DNA of 64,000 nt, from the NCBI GenBank assembly GCA_963703075.1, contig OY969786.1, positions 868,001 through 932,000 of the forward strand, read 5' to 3'. Positions 48,414 through 56,924 of the stretch are shown here, piece after piece. The position numbers were made by a program, and so were the translations under genes. The stretch comes from Korobacter sp963703075 (lineage in GTDB: Bacteria; Acidobacteriota; Terriglobia; Terriglobales; Acidobacteriaceae). Under the pieces are notes generated by a model. It saw only the letters and a program-made list of their open reading frames with translations. It did no database searches and was not told the origin of the DNA. Every line of letters starts with the position of its first letter. The first letter of the stretch is position 1.

Positions 48414-50555
48414 ATGTTCTTTCTTGAACACATCTGGTTGATTCCGCTGTTTCCCGCCTTCGGCGCGGCGTGCATGTTCTTCTTCGGAAGAAAGTTGGAC
48501 GACGCGCACGACAAGAGCTGGGTAAATGGCATTTGTGTTGGCGTGGTTGCATTGGCGTTCCTGTGGACCTGCGCCTCGGTTTATCAGTACACGCAGTACT
48601 CGGCCGTGGAGCATGGCAAGCCGTTCGAAAAGGTAATGTACACGTGGCTGGGCTCGGGGACAGGGCTGACGACGTACCACACCGCGACGGGCCAGACCGC
48701 CGAATTCAAGGCCGAAGCGGGCTTCCTGCTCGACCCTCTGTCGTCGATCTGGCTGCTGTTTGTGACCGGCGTGGGGATGTTGATCCACATTTACTCCACC
48801 GGGTACATGAAGCACGATGGCGGGTATTACCGCTTCTTCGGCTACCTCAACCTGTTCATGTTCTCGATGCTGACGCTGATCCTCGGCAACAACCTGGCGA
48901 TGATGTTCGTCGGGTGGGAAGGTGTCGGGCTCTGCTCGTACCTGCTGATCGGCTTCTATTTCCACAAGAAGTCGGCGAGCACTGCAGCGAACAAGGCGTT
49001 CATCACCAATCGCATTGGCGATGCGGGCGTGCTGGTGGGGATGTTCACCATCGCCTGGTATTTCGGCTCGATTAACTTCGTAAAGGTCACGCAGATCGCG
49101 CGCAGCGGCATCTTCCACACGGGCGATTACTGGATCACGTTTGCAACCATCGCGCTCTTCATTGGCGCCTGCGGCAAGAGCGCGCAGCTACCTTTATATG
49201 TGTGGTTGCCGGACGCGATGGAAGGTCCGACGCCGGTGAGCGCCCTGATCCACGCGGCGACTATGGTGACGGCGGGCGTTTACATGGTGGCGCGGACGAA
49301 TGCGTTGTACATCCTTGCGCCGAACTCAATGAAGGTGGTGGCGATCGTCGGCGCGCTGACCGCGATCTTCGCGGCATCGATAGGACTCGTACAGAACGAT
49401 ATTAAGCGGGTGCTGGCGTATTCGACCGTCTCGCAATTGGGCTACATGTTCCTGGCGCTTGGATTGGGCGCATTTACCGCCGGTGTCTTTCACGTCTTCA
49501 CCCATGCATTCTTCAAGGCGTTATTGTTCCTGGGATCCGGTTCGGTGATTCACGCCATGAGCGGCGAGCAGGACATGCGCTTCATGGGCGCGCTGCGCAC
49601 CAAGATTCCCATTACCTTCAAGACCATGTTCATTGGGACCTTGGCGATCGCCGGGATTCCGCCACTGGCCGGCTTCTTCTCCAAGGACGAAATCCTGTGG
49701 CAGGCGTGGTCGAGCCACGAAGGGGCGTTCCGCATTCTCTGGGTGATTGGCTTCGCCACCGCGCTGATGACGTCGTTCTACATGTTCCGGCTGATCACGC
49801 TGACATTCTTCGGCAAGCCGCGCATGAGCCACGAGGTGGAACATCACTTACACGAGTCTCCGAAATCGATGACGGGGCCGTTGGTCGTTCTGGCAGTCTG
49901 CGCGGTGTTCGCGGGCTTCCTCGGAATTCCCAAGAGCCTGGGCGGGACGAATGTCTTCGAGAACTTCCTGGAGCCGGTGTTTGCCAACAAATTGATTGTA
50001 GGAAATCCCCACCCTTCGCTTGTGGCTCAGGAAGGGGCGCCCGTACCTGCTGAGAAATCGGAGCCGATCGAGTATTTGCTGATGGCGGCTTCGGTTGCGG
50101 CAGCGGCGCTGGGATGGTTCATGGCGAACCGCTCGTACGGTAAAGCCGACAAGGAATTCAAGGAGCCGATCTGCGAATTCTCGCGGCCGGTCTACAACAC
50201 GCTACTCAACAAATATTACGTGGACGAGGCCTACGACTACACGGTGCTGGGACGCAGGAAGATTGGTCCGGTGCGGCTGGGTGCCTTGGGTATGGGCGAA
50301 GGGCTCTGGAAGTTCGATGCCACCGTGATCGATGGCGGCGTGAATGGCGCGGGTTGGATGACAAAGTTCGCGGGCACACTCTCCAACTGGTGGGACAAGT
50401 GGATTATCGATGGCGTGCTGGTAAACGGGCCGGCCATCGTGGCCCGCGCCACATCGTACCCGGTGCGCCTGGTGCAGTGGGGGCTGGTGCAGTGGTACGC
50501 GCTGGTGATGATCGTCGGCGTGGTCGGGTTTGTCTGGTACTACGTCGTCCGATAG
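48414..50555 (+). CDS. nuoL: NADH-quinone oxidoreductase subunit L (cluster 1), carrying a repeat insert
   Basis: 713 residues. It is an antiporter-like subunit at the tip of the membrane arm. Blocks: DPLSSIWLLFVTGVGMLIHI, FVGWEGVGLCSYLLIGFYF, CGKSAQLPLYVWLPDAMEGP, TPVSALIHAATMVTAGVYMV, and VLAYSTVSQLGYMFLALG. The C-terminus has the long lateral-helix region and a final membrane helix. Around residue 532-544 the coding sequence contains a copy of a dispersed intergenic repeat (50007-50043), read in frame as NPHPSLVAQEGAPV. It lies in a loop region and leaves the frame open. Confidence 0.96.
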   Translation: MFFLEHIWLIPLFPAFGAACMFFFGRKLDDAHDKSWVNGICVGVVALAFLWTCASVYQYTQYSAVEHGKPFEKVMYTWLGSGTGLTTYHTATGQTAEFKAEAGFLLDPLSSIWLLFVTGVGMLIHIYSTGYMKHDGGYYRFFGYLNLFMFSMLTLILGNNLAMMFVGWEGVGLCSYLLIGFYFHKKSASTAANKAFITNRIGDAGVLVGMFTIAWYFGSINFVKVTQIARSGIFHTGDYWITFATIALFIGACGKSAQLPLYVWLPDAMEGPTPVSALIHAATMVTAGVYMVARTNALYILAPNSMKVVAIVGALTAIFAASIGLVQNDIKRVLAYSTVSQLGYMFLALGLGAFTAGVFHVFTHAFFKALLFLGSGSVIHAMSGEQDMRFMGALRTKIPITFKTMFIGTLAIAGIPPLAGFFSKDEILWQAWSSHEGAFRILWVIGFATALMTSFYMFRLITLTFFGKPRMSHEVEHHLHESPKSMTGPLVVLAVCAVFAGFLGIPKSLGGTNVFENFLEPVFANKLIVGNPHPSLVAQEGAPVPAEKSEPIEYLLMAASVAAAALGWFMANRSYGKADKEFKEPICEFSRPVYNTLLNKYYVDEAYDYTVLGRRKIGPVRLGALGMGEGLWKFDATVIDGGVNGAGWMTKFAGTLSNWWDKWIIDGVLVNGPAIVARATSYPVRLVQWGLVQWYALVMIVGVVGFVWYYVVR
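50007..50043 (+). repeat. Dispersed hairpin repeat copy inside nuoL
   Basis: CCCCACCCTTCGCTTGTGGC, then TCAGGAAGGGGCGCCCG. It is nearly the same as the intergenic copy at 39667-39702 (differences: two extra bases in the loop, A for T and G for A in the right arm). It is translated as part of NuoL. Confidence 0.75.
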
Positions 50556-50607
50556 ACGCCGGGGAATGAATTTGGCGGCTTAGGCCGCATGGTGAACGGA
50601 ATTACTT

Positions 50608-52296
50608 ATGTTTAGAGCACACATACTTTCGATCGTGCTGTTCACGCCGCTGGTGGGGACGTTTGTCCTGCTGCTGGTGCCGAAGGAGAACAAGAACGCG
50701 ATTCGCTGGCTCGCGAACATTTTCGCGCTGGCGGGGTTCGTGGTCTCGCTGCCGCTGGTGCCGTGGTTCTGGGCAGTGAAGAGCGACGCCACGCCGTACT
50801 TCAAGTTCGCCGAAGGCTCGGCCAATAATTGGATCCCGTCCATTGGTGCAGGCTATCAGCTCGGCATCGACGGCATCTCGTTCCTGCTGATCATGCTCAC
50901 CACATTGCTCGGTGCGATCTCGATCTTGTCCTCGTGGACAGCGATCGAGAACCGGGTGAAGGAATACTACGCGTGGTTCCTGGTGCTGCAGACCGGCATG
51001 CTCGGCGTCTTCATGGCCAACGATTTCTTCCTGTTCTTCGTGTTCTGGGAAGCGATGCTGGTGCCCATGTACCTGCTGATCGGCATCTGGGGCGGCCCGC
51101 GCAAGCTGTACGCGGCCATCAAGTTCTTCCTCTACACCCTCGCCGGCTCGGTGCTGATGCTGCTGGGCATCCTGTTCCTGTACTTCCATCACCACACGGT
51201 GACGGGCGTCTACACTTTTTCTCTCGAAGCGCTGTATGCAACCGCGCCGCTCATCACGGGCAAAGCTGCGATCTTCCTCTTCTTCGCCTTCTTCATCGGC
51301 TTCGCAATTAAGGTGCCGATGTTCCCCTTCCACACCTGGCTGCCCGATGCGCACGTGGAAGCGCCCACGGCGGGCTCGGTGATCCTGGCGGGCGTCCTGT
51401 TGAAGATGGGAACGTATGGCCTGATCCGCTTTTCGCTGCCGTTCTTTCCCGCGGTGGCAACCATCAAGTGGGTTCAAGGGCTGCTGATCACGCTCTCCCT
51501 GATCGGCATCCTTTATGGCGCGCTGGTCTCGCTGGTGCAGAAAGACATGAAGAAGCTGGTGGCGTATTCCTCGGTCAGCCACTTGGGCTTCTGCACTCTG
51601 GGCATCTTCGTGTTCAGTTCCATGGGCATCGCCGGATCGGTGATCCAGCAAATCAACCACGGCATCTCGACCGGCGCACTCTTCTTGATCGTCGGCATTC
51701 TTTACGAGCGGCGGCACACGCGCGACATCTCCGAGTACGGCGGCATCAGCACGGTGATGCCGATTTACGCGACGATCTCGCTGATCATGTTCATGTCGTC
51801 GATGGGATTGCCGCTGCTGAACGGGTTCGTCGGCGAGTTTCCAATCATGATGGCGACCTTCGTCGTCAACAAGGCCTGGGCAATCTGGGCCGTCCCGGGC
51901 GTGGTTCTGGCCGCGGCCTACCTGCTGTGGCTCTATCAGCGAGTTTTCTTCGGGACGGTAACAAATCCGAAAAACGAGAAGCTGCTGGACCTGAATGCGC
52001 GTGAGATTGCGACCTTCGTTCCGCTGGTAGCTTTGGCCCTGGTCATCGGTCTTTATCCGCAGCCCTTGTTCAAGATCCTCGATCAGCCGGTGAACCGCTT
52101 GCAGGCGACGATCGATTCGCATCGGCCCGGATACGTTGCGCCGGTGGTGAATGCGCACCAAGCCGAGCCGGCGAAGCCCGCAGCGCCCGAAATGAAAGTG
52201 CCTGCCAAGCCGGTGGAAAAGAAAGCGCTGCCCCCGGCGAAGACGCTGACCAAAGCGGCGCAACCGGAACTTCAGCCGTCGGTGCGTAAGAGCTAA
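50608..52296 (+). CDS. nuoM: NADH-quinone oxidoreductase subunit M (cluster 1)
   Basis: 562 residues with about 14 membrane helices. Blocks: AGYQLGIDGISFLLIMLTTL, NDFFLFFVFWEAMLVPMYLL (conserved Glu), AIKVPMFPFHTWLPDAHVEA and VAYSSVSHLGFCTLGIFVFS. A C-terminal Pro/Ala/Lys-rich tail of about 45 residues (residues ca. 518-562) is unusual for NuoM and looks disordered. It lies 52 bases after nuoL. Confidence 0.96.
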   Translation: MFRAHILSIVLFTPLVGTFVLLLVPKENKNAIRWLANIFALAGFVVSLPLVPWFWAVKSDATPYFKFAEGSANNWIPSIGAGYQLGIDGISFLLIMLTTLLGAISILSSWTAIENRVKEYYAWFLVLQTGMLGVFMANDFFLFFVFWEAMLVPMYLLIGIWGGPRKLYAAIKFFLYTLAGSVLMLLGILFLYFHHHTVTGVYTFSLEALYATAPLITGKAAIFLFFAFFIGFAIKVPMFPFHTWLPDAHVEAPTAGSVILAGVLLKMGTYGLIRFSLPFFPAVATIKWVQGLLITLSLIGILYGALVSLVQKDMKKLVAYSSVSHLGFCTLGIFVFSSMGIAGSVIQQINHGISTGALFLIVGILYERRHTRDISEYGGISTVMPIYATISLIMFMSSMGLPLLNGFVGEFPIMMATFVVNKAWAIWAVPGVVLAAAYLLWLYQRVFFGTVTNPKNEKLLDLNAREIATFVPLVALALVIGLYPQPLFKILDQPVNRLQATIDSHRPGYVAPVVNAHQAEPAKPAAPEMKVPAKPVEKKALPPAKTLTKAAQPELQPSVRKS

Positions 52297-52307
52297 GGAG
52301 AACGATC

Positions 52308-53843
52308 GTGACTACGATTCCCAACCTGTTCTCCCGCGCCGATTACATGCTGGCCCTCCCGATGCTGGTACTTTCGGGATTCGCCATCGCGATCCTGCTA
52401 ATCGATCTGGTTCTGCCAAAGGCAGGGAAGCGCTGGAATGCGGCGATTGCGCTGCTCGGACTGGCCGCCACCGGCCTGGCGCTGGCGAAAGTGTGGAATG
52501 CGATCCGTTACGTTGAGACCGCGGGTTCGAGCCGTTTTACCGGATTCATGGGCAGCCTGGTGATGGATCGGTTCGCGATCTACTTCTCCGTACTGTTCCT
52601 CATCGGCGCCGCGATTGCGATCCTCATGTCGGTGCATTACATGGAGGTCGAGCACGAAGAACATGGCGAATACTATGCGCTCATCCTGTTCGCGGTGGTC
52701 GGCATGATGTGCATGGCGGCAGGCTTCGATCTCATCCTGCTCTTCGTTGGACTCGAACTGATGGCGCTTTCGACCTATGTGCTGGTCGGTTTCCTGCGCC
52801 GCGATAAACGATCGAATGAAGCCGCGCTGAAGTATCTGCTGCTGGGAGCTTTCTCTTCGGGCATCTTCGCCTATGGGCTATCGCTGTTCTACGGCTTGAC
52901 GGGCAGCACCAATCTCGGCGAGATCGCCAACAAACTGGCGCAGCGCATGGCCGACAATCCGCACGACCCCATCGCATTGCTGGCGCTGATCGCGACCGCC
53001 ACCGGCTTGCTCTTCAAGATCGCCGCCGTGCCATTCCACCAGTGGGCGCCGGACGCCTATGAAGGCGCGCCGACCGCGATCACCGGATTCATGTCCGTGG
53101 CGGTCAAGGCCGCCGGCTGGGCGATGCTGCTCCGCATTTTCTTATTCATGCTGTGGCCCATGCGGACCCAATACACGCCGATGTTGATCTTCGTCGCCGT
53201 TGCGACCATGATCGGCGGCAACTTCGCCGCGCTCACGCAAACGAACGTAAAGCGGCTGCTGGCCTACTCGTCCATTGCCCACGTGGGCTACATGCTGCTT
53301 GGCCTCGTTGCCAGCGATGGACGCAACAACAGCACGGGGATCAAGGGAATCCTGGTCTATCTTCTCGTCTACACCTTTATGAACCTCGGGGCATTCGCGG
53401 TGATCACCTCGCTGCGGCGTCGAGAAATCATCGGCGACGAACTCGACGATATGGCCGGCCTCTACTACAAAGCGCCGAGTGCAGCGATTTTGCTCCTCAT
53501 CTTCCTCCTGTCGCTGGCAGGCATTCCACCCCTGGCGGGCTTCTGGGGCAAGTACTACATCTTCCTCAGCCTGATGGAGACAGGACATTACACCCTGGCC
53601 GTCGTCGCGGTGCTCTTTGCCGTGCTTGGTCTTTACTACTACCTGCGGATTGCGAATGTCGCCTTCATGCGCGAAGCGATCGACAGCGAGCCCGTGAAGG
53701 TCGCGCCGAGTTTGGGTGTCGCGCTTTGGATTTCTGCCCTCGCGACGCTGGGCATCGGGTTGTTCCCGGACATGTTCCTGCGCGCGGTGAATTGGTCGCT
53801 AGCGCTGTCGCAGGATGCCAGGATCATTGGCCTGTTGCGCTAA
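52308..53843 (+). CDS. nuoN: NADH-quinone oxidoreductase subunit N (cluster 1)
   Basis: 511 residues. The start is GTG with GGAG seven bases before it. Blocks: ALILFAVVGMMCMAAGFDLI, LLFVGLELMALSTYVLVGFL, FKIAAVPFHQWAPDAYEGAP, RLLAYSSIAHVGYMLLGLVA and IPPLAGFWGKYYIFLSLME. It is the third antiporter-like subunit and the last gene of cluster 1. It is followed within 45 bases by atpZ. Confidence 0.96.
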   Translation: MTTIPNLFSRADYMLALPMLVLSGFAIAILLIDLVLPKAGKRWNAAIALLGLAATGLALAKVWNAIRYVETAGSSRFTGFMGSLVMDRFAIYFSVLFLIGAAIAILMSVHYMEVEHEEHGEYYALILFAVVGMMCMAAGFDLILLFVGLELMALSTYVLVGFLRRDKRSNEAALKYLLLGAFSSGIFAYGLSLFYGLTGSTNLGEIANKLAQRMADNPHDPIALLALIATATGLLFKIAAVPFHQWAPDAYEGAPTAITGFMSVAVKAAGWAMLLRIFLFMLWPMRTQYTPMLIFVAVATMIGGNFAALTQTNVKRLLAYSSIAHVGYMLLGLVASDGRNNSTGIKGILVYLLVYTFMNLGAFAVITSLRRREIIGDELDDMAGLYYKAPSAAILLLIFLLSLAGIPPLAGFWGKYYIFLSLMETGHYTLAVVAVLFAVLGLYYYLRIANVAFMREAIDSEPVKVAPSLGVALWISALATLGIGLFPDMFLRAVNWSLALSQDARIIGLLR

Positions 53844-53887
53844 GGAACGAGGTCCCGCAGCGTTGCCGGAAATGCTAGTCTTTCCGG

Positions 53888-54118
53888 ATGGAACCCAAAG
53901 GCAATGGCGACAAGGAAAACGCTTCCTATTCGTGGGCGCGTTACTCGCAGGTAGCATTCATCGTTCCCGGCAGCGTGGTCGCAGGATTGATCCTCGGCGC
54001 GCTGATCGATAAGTGGTTGCACACGCACTGGGTCTACATCGCAGGCGTGATTTTTGGTGCCGTGGTCGGCTTCATTCAGCTTGTGCGCACGCTCACATCT
54101 GTGAGTGATAAGAACTGA
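53888..54118 (+). CDS. atpZ: AtpZ/AtpI-type F1Fo ATPase accessory protein
   Basis: 76 residues with two membrane helices: YSQVAFIVPGSVVAGLILGA and HWVYIAGVIFGAVVGFIQLV. This length and the pattern 'G..lG..lD...' (LGALIDKWLHT) fit AtpZ. AtpZ/AtpI family proteins are small membrane factors upstream of F-type ATPase genes, involved in Mg/Ca handling or c-ring assembly. Here it is separated from atpI-atpB-atpE by one unrelated exported gene. Confidence 0.75.
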   Translation: MEPKGNGDKENASYSWARYSQVAFIVPGSVVAGLILGALIDKWLHTHWVYIAGVIFGAVVGFIQLVRTLTSVSDKN

Positions 54119-54185
54119 TTCTTCTTTGCGGCGGCCGCGGATGGAGCGACGATAAAGCAAGCGTTCGTGAGGGAGCCGCGTAATT

Positions 54186-54977
54186 ATGAAGAAAGCCGCC
54201 TTCGCTGTGATTGCGTCTTTTCTCTTTGTCCTTTTTATCCAGCCTTTATACGCGCAGGGAATTCAGAGCAGCATCGTCAACCTTCCGCTCAGTGGAAACT
54301 GGCGCCAGGCCGCTGACATCGAGAGAGATGGCATCGCTCCCGGGGTGCAGGTCTTCTATGACCAGAACACGGGAACGGTGGTGCAGATTCGCAACGATTA
54401 CCAGATCCGCGCCGTCAATGAGATCTCGCAGCAGTTCCGCAGCGCTGGGCTGACTGGAACAACCCCGGAAGGCGCCAGGATTCTGATGCTTTCCATGTTT
54501 CAGTTGCCCTCGAAATACGTGCGCGAGATCTCGAACTCGATTGGCGGCGGGCGGGTGCCAAAGCTTTGGGAGACCCGCGAGCCAGGCAATCCGCAGTGGT
54601 TTTATGTGTCCCAGCTATTCGGCGGATATCGCGTGATCGGCAGCGGCAACGCGACGGAAATCCACGAAGAGTACCTGCCTCTGCACGTGACGATGGCGGA
54701 GAACAAGTCCGCGGGCCGGGGCGACGCGTTGCTCTTCGAAGCGCAGACGGAACGGCCGGCAGCGGAAGTGGCGATCCGGCATTTCAAACTGCCGCCATCG
54801 GTAAAAAATCAATGCCTGCGTTATGGATGGATCCAATTCTCTCCCGGCGGCATTACGAGCAGCGAAAGCATCATTTCCCTGGCCTTCGCCACCCCGGTGA
54901 ATTCGGGGATCGACGTGAACACCGTCCTCGAGCAACTGGTGAAGAATTACAACAATAAGGTCGAAGCAAAGAACTAA
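54186..54977 (+). CDS. Exported hypothetical protein
   Basis: 263 residues. A signal peptide (MKKAAFAVIASFLFVLFIQPLYAQ) is followed by a single soluble domain with no family I recognise: LPLSGNWRQAADIERDG, QVFYDQNTGTVVQIRNDYQI, LWETREPGNPQWFYVSQLFG and HFKLPPSVKNQCLRYGWIQF. GAGGGAG lies nine bases before the ATG. It is wedged between atpZ and atpI on the same strand and followed by a strong terminator, so it breaks up the ATP synthase genes. Confidence 0.6.
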   Translation: MKKAAFAVIASFLFVLFIQPLYAQGIQSSIVNLPLSGNWRQAADIERDGIAPGVQVFYDQNTGTVVQIRNDYQIRAVNEISQQFRSAGLTGTTPEGARILMLSMFQLPSKYVREISNSIGGGRVPKLWETREPGNPQWFYVSQLFGGYRVIGSGNATEIHEEYLPLHVTMAENKSAGRGDALLFEAQTERPAAEVAIRHFKLPPSVKNQCLRYGWIQFSPGGITSSESIISLAFATPVNSGIDVNTVLEQLVKNYNNKVEAKN

Positions 54978-55000
54978 GTTTTCAGCTTTCAGCGACGAAG

Positions 55001-55027
55001 AACGGCGGACCGCTTCCGCCGTTTTTT
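55001..55027 (+). terminator. Rho-independent terminator
   Basis: AACGGCGG-ACCGCTT-CCGCCGTT stem-loop directly followed by TTTT, 24 bases past the hypothetical gene. The next gene (atpI) begins at its end. Confidence 0.85.
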
Positions 55028-55028
55028 C

Positions 55029-55484
55029 ATGCGTGTGCCTCAGCCATCATGCGAGACTGGAGGCGTGAGCTCGCAAGCGGAAGCGCCAGAGACGTTTTAT
55101 GCGGGAGCCGTGGGCCGGATCCTGCGCACCATGCCGGTTCTCGCCGTGACCGCCCTGCCCCTGCTGGCGTGGCGATGGCGGTGGCCGGTGGCGTTGGGGT
55201 TCGCTCTGGGCGCAGCGCTTTCTGTCTATAACTTCTGGTCGCTTTCGAAGCAAGTAGATGCCCTGGGGGAGCGCATTACGGAGGGCGGAAGCCGCGAATC
55301 CGGAGGGCGGATTGTGCTCCTGCTGCTGCTCCGCTACGGGATGATCGCGGCAGTCGGCTATGGTATATTAAGGAGTTCAGTTGCAGCAGTTTACGGCCTT
55401 TTGGGTGGTCTTGCGCTGCCCGTTGCCGCAATCGGCTGCGAAGCGGTTTTCGAACTGTACATCGCGCTGCGGCGCGGACTTTAA
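55029..55484 (+). CDS. atpI: ATP synthase subunit I-like protein
   Basis: 151 residues from the ATG at 55029, or 139 from the GTG at 55065; neither has a clear RBS. The ATG overlaps the tail of a terminator, so the GTG may be the real start. Four hydrophobic helices: ILRTMPVLAVTALPLLAW, PVALGFALGAALSVYNFW (with FALGA.LS.YNF, a family mark), IVLLLLLRYGMIAAVGYGIL and VYGLLGGLALPVAAI. Stands 85 bases ahead of atpB, from which an inverted repeat separates it. Confidence 0.72.
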   Translation: MRVPQPSCETGGVSSQAEAPETFYAGAVGRILRTMPVLAVTALPLLAWRWRWPVALGFALGAALSVYNFWSLSKQVDALGERITEGGSRESGGRIVLLLLLRYGMIAAVGYGILRSSVAAVYGLLGGLALPVAAIGCEAVFELYIALRRGL

Positions 55485-55493
55485 ATGACCCCA

Positions 55494-55535
55494 TCAGCCT
55501 CAAAGTTTTTGGATTCTGAAATGAGTCGAGGCTGA
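55494..55535. repeat. Inverted repeat between atpI and atpB
   Basis: Arms TCAGCCTC (55494-55501) and GAGGCTGA (55528-55535) enclose 26 AT-richer bases. There is no T-tract, so it is more likely a regulatory or REP-like hairpin in the atpB leader than a terminator. Confidence 0.4.
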
Positions 55536-55569
55536 AGCCCTGTGGACCGGGCGGAGATTTTGACGCAAC

Positions 55570-56310
55570 ATGCCTGAGCAACTCTGGTTTACGGCAGTCT
55601 TAAATCGCCACTTCGGCGGCCTTACAAACGCCCTGCTGAGCGCGCTGCATATTCACCTTTCGGCCCGCCGGCAGCAGGCTCCCATCACCAATTACGTGGC
55701 GATGGAAATCCTCGTCTTCCTCTTCCTCGTCCTTTACCTCATCGCCACCCGCCTCACCTTGTCGTGGGACAAGCCGGGCGCGCTGCAGCACGTGGCGGAA
55801 TGGATGAACGGCTTCGTCAGCAACCAGAGCGAAGAGATGATCGGACACGGTTACGAGACCTACACTTCGTACCTGGTCACGCTGGGGATGTTTATCCTCA
55901 CCGCGAACATGCTCGGCCTGATCCCTGGGTTTGAAGCACCCACAGCCGTGCCTTCGGTGCCGCTGGGCTGCGCGCTCGTGACCTGGATCTTCTACCACGT
56001 GCATGGGTTGCGGAAGAACGGATTGATCGGCTACCTGAAGCATTTCATGGGTCCAGTCTGGTGGATCGCGCCCCTGCTCTTCGTCATTGAAGTGTTCAGC
56101 CACCTGGCCCGCATCATGTCGCTCACCATCCGTCTTTACGCCAACATGTTCGCCGGAGACATGGTCACCCTGGTGTTCTTTTCCCTGGTGCCGCTCGGGA
56201 TCCCGGTGATCTTCATGGGTCTGCACATTGGCGTCTCTTTGATCCAGACCTACATTTTCGTTCTGCTGGCCACGGTGTATCTGGCGGAAGCTACGGCGCA
56301 AGAACACTAG
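55570..56310 (+). CDS. atpB: ATP synthase Fo subunit a
   Basis: 246 residues, six or so membrane helices. The diagnostic block near the end is LARIMSLTIRLYANMFAGDM, which contains the essential Arg facing the c-ring. It is followed by LIQTYIFVLLATVYLAEAT. It forms the proton half channels. Upstream, GYETYTSYLVTLGMFILTAN and MLGLIPGFEAPTAVPSVPLG are also typical. The c subunit gene follows 170 bases later. Confidence 0.96.
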   Translation: MPEQLWFTAVLNRHFGGLTNALLSALHIHLSARRQQAPITNYVAMEILVFLFLVLYLIATRLTLSWDKPGALQHVAEWMNGFVSNQSEEMIGHGYETYTSYLVTLGMFILTANMLGLIPGFEAPTAVPSVPLGCALVTWIFYHVHGLRKNGLIGYLKHFMGPVWWIAPLLFVIEVFSHLARIMSLTIRLYANMFAGDMVTLVFFSLVPLGIPVIFMGLHIGVSLIQTYIFVLLATVYLAEATAQEH

Positions 56311-56483
56311 GAGGCTAGCCGCCATCGGCCATCCGGCAAGGCAGTTACGACGCCAAGTGATTTACCGGAAGGCGGAAAGCGGAGAGCAAGGTTTTGTTGT
56401 AACCGTACAGCGTGAGGGCCACAGTTGCTCCGAGGAGTCTGCGGTCAACCACCCACTGGCGGAAATTGCTAAGGAGAAACACA

Positions 56484-56795
56484 ATGCGTAAGACTCTCTT
56501 CGTACTCTTTATCCTCCTCGCGCTCTTTGCCGTCCCGGCATTCGCGCAGGGCAATGGTGACGCCGCGGTCGCCGGGCACGGCTGGGCCGTTCCGATCGCT
56601 GCCGGTATCGGCATGGGCATCGCGGTAGGCCTGGCTGGATTGGGCCAGGGCCGCGTCGCTGGATCGGCTTGCGAATCGCTTGCCCGCAACCCGGCAGCCC
56701 GCCCCGGAATTCAGCTCGCGCTGATTCTCGGTCTCGCCTTCATCGAGTCGCTGGTGCTGTTCGCACTGGTGATCATGTTCGTGAAGGTCGTCTAA
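56484..56795 (+). CDS. atpE: ATP synthase Fo subunit c with N-terminal leader
   Basis: 103 residues from the ATG at 56484, which has AAGGAG seven bases upstream. An N-terminal signal-like segment (MRKTLFVLFILLALFAVPAFAQ) precedes the standard two-helix hairpin. Helix 1 is AAGIGMGIAVGLAGLGQGRV. The loop is ESLARNPAARP. Helix 2 is ALILGLAFIESLVLFALVIM with the ion-binding Glu. No sodium-type Gln/Glu pair in helix 1 is obvious, so protons are the likely ion. The delta, alpha, gamma, beta and epsilon genes are not in the window. Confidence 0.95.
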   Translation: MRKTLFVLFILLALFAVPAFAQGNGDAAVAGHGWAVPIAAGIGMGIAVGLAGLGQGRVAGSACESLARNPAARPGIQLALILGLAFIESLVLFALVIMFVKVV

Positions 56796-56819
56796 CGAGG
56801 TTTTCGTTTTCTACGAGAG

Positions 56820-56850
56820 TCCCGGTCCGCATGGGCCGGGATTTTTCTTG
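56820..56850 (+). terminator. Rho-independent terminator after atpE
   Basis: TCCCGG and CCGGGA arms with a GC-containing loop, then TTTTTCTTG, about 25 bases past the atpE stop. It closes the atpI-B-E transcript. Confidence 0.8.
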
Positions 56851-56924
56851 CTCTTCGCAGCCGAACGGCTCGCATCCAATCGTGAGCAGTTTTAGGTATA
56901 GATCACGAACGGTGGGAGAGATCG

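Noticed and set aside
50602..52263. 553-codon open frame on the minus strand opposite nuoM
   Set aside because: Antisense shadow of nuoM; the product is almost entirely Arg, His, Gln and Asp-rich with no hydrophobic core.
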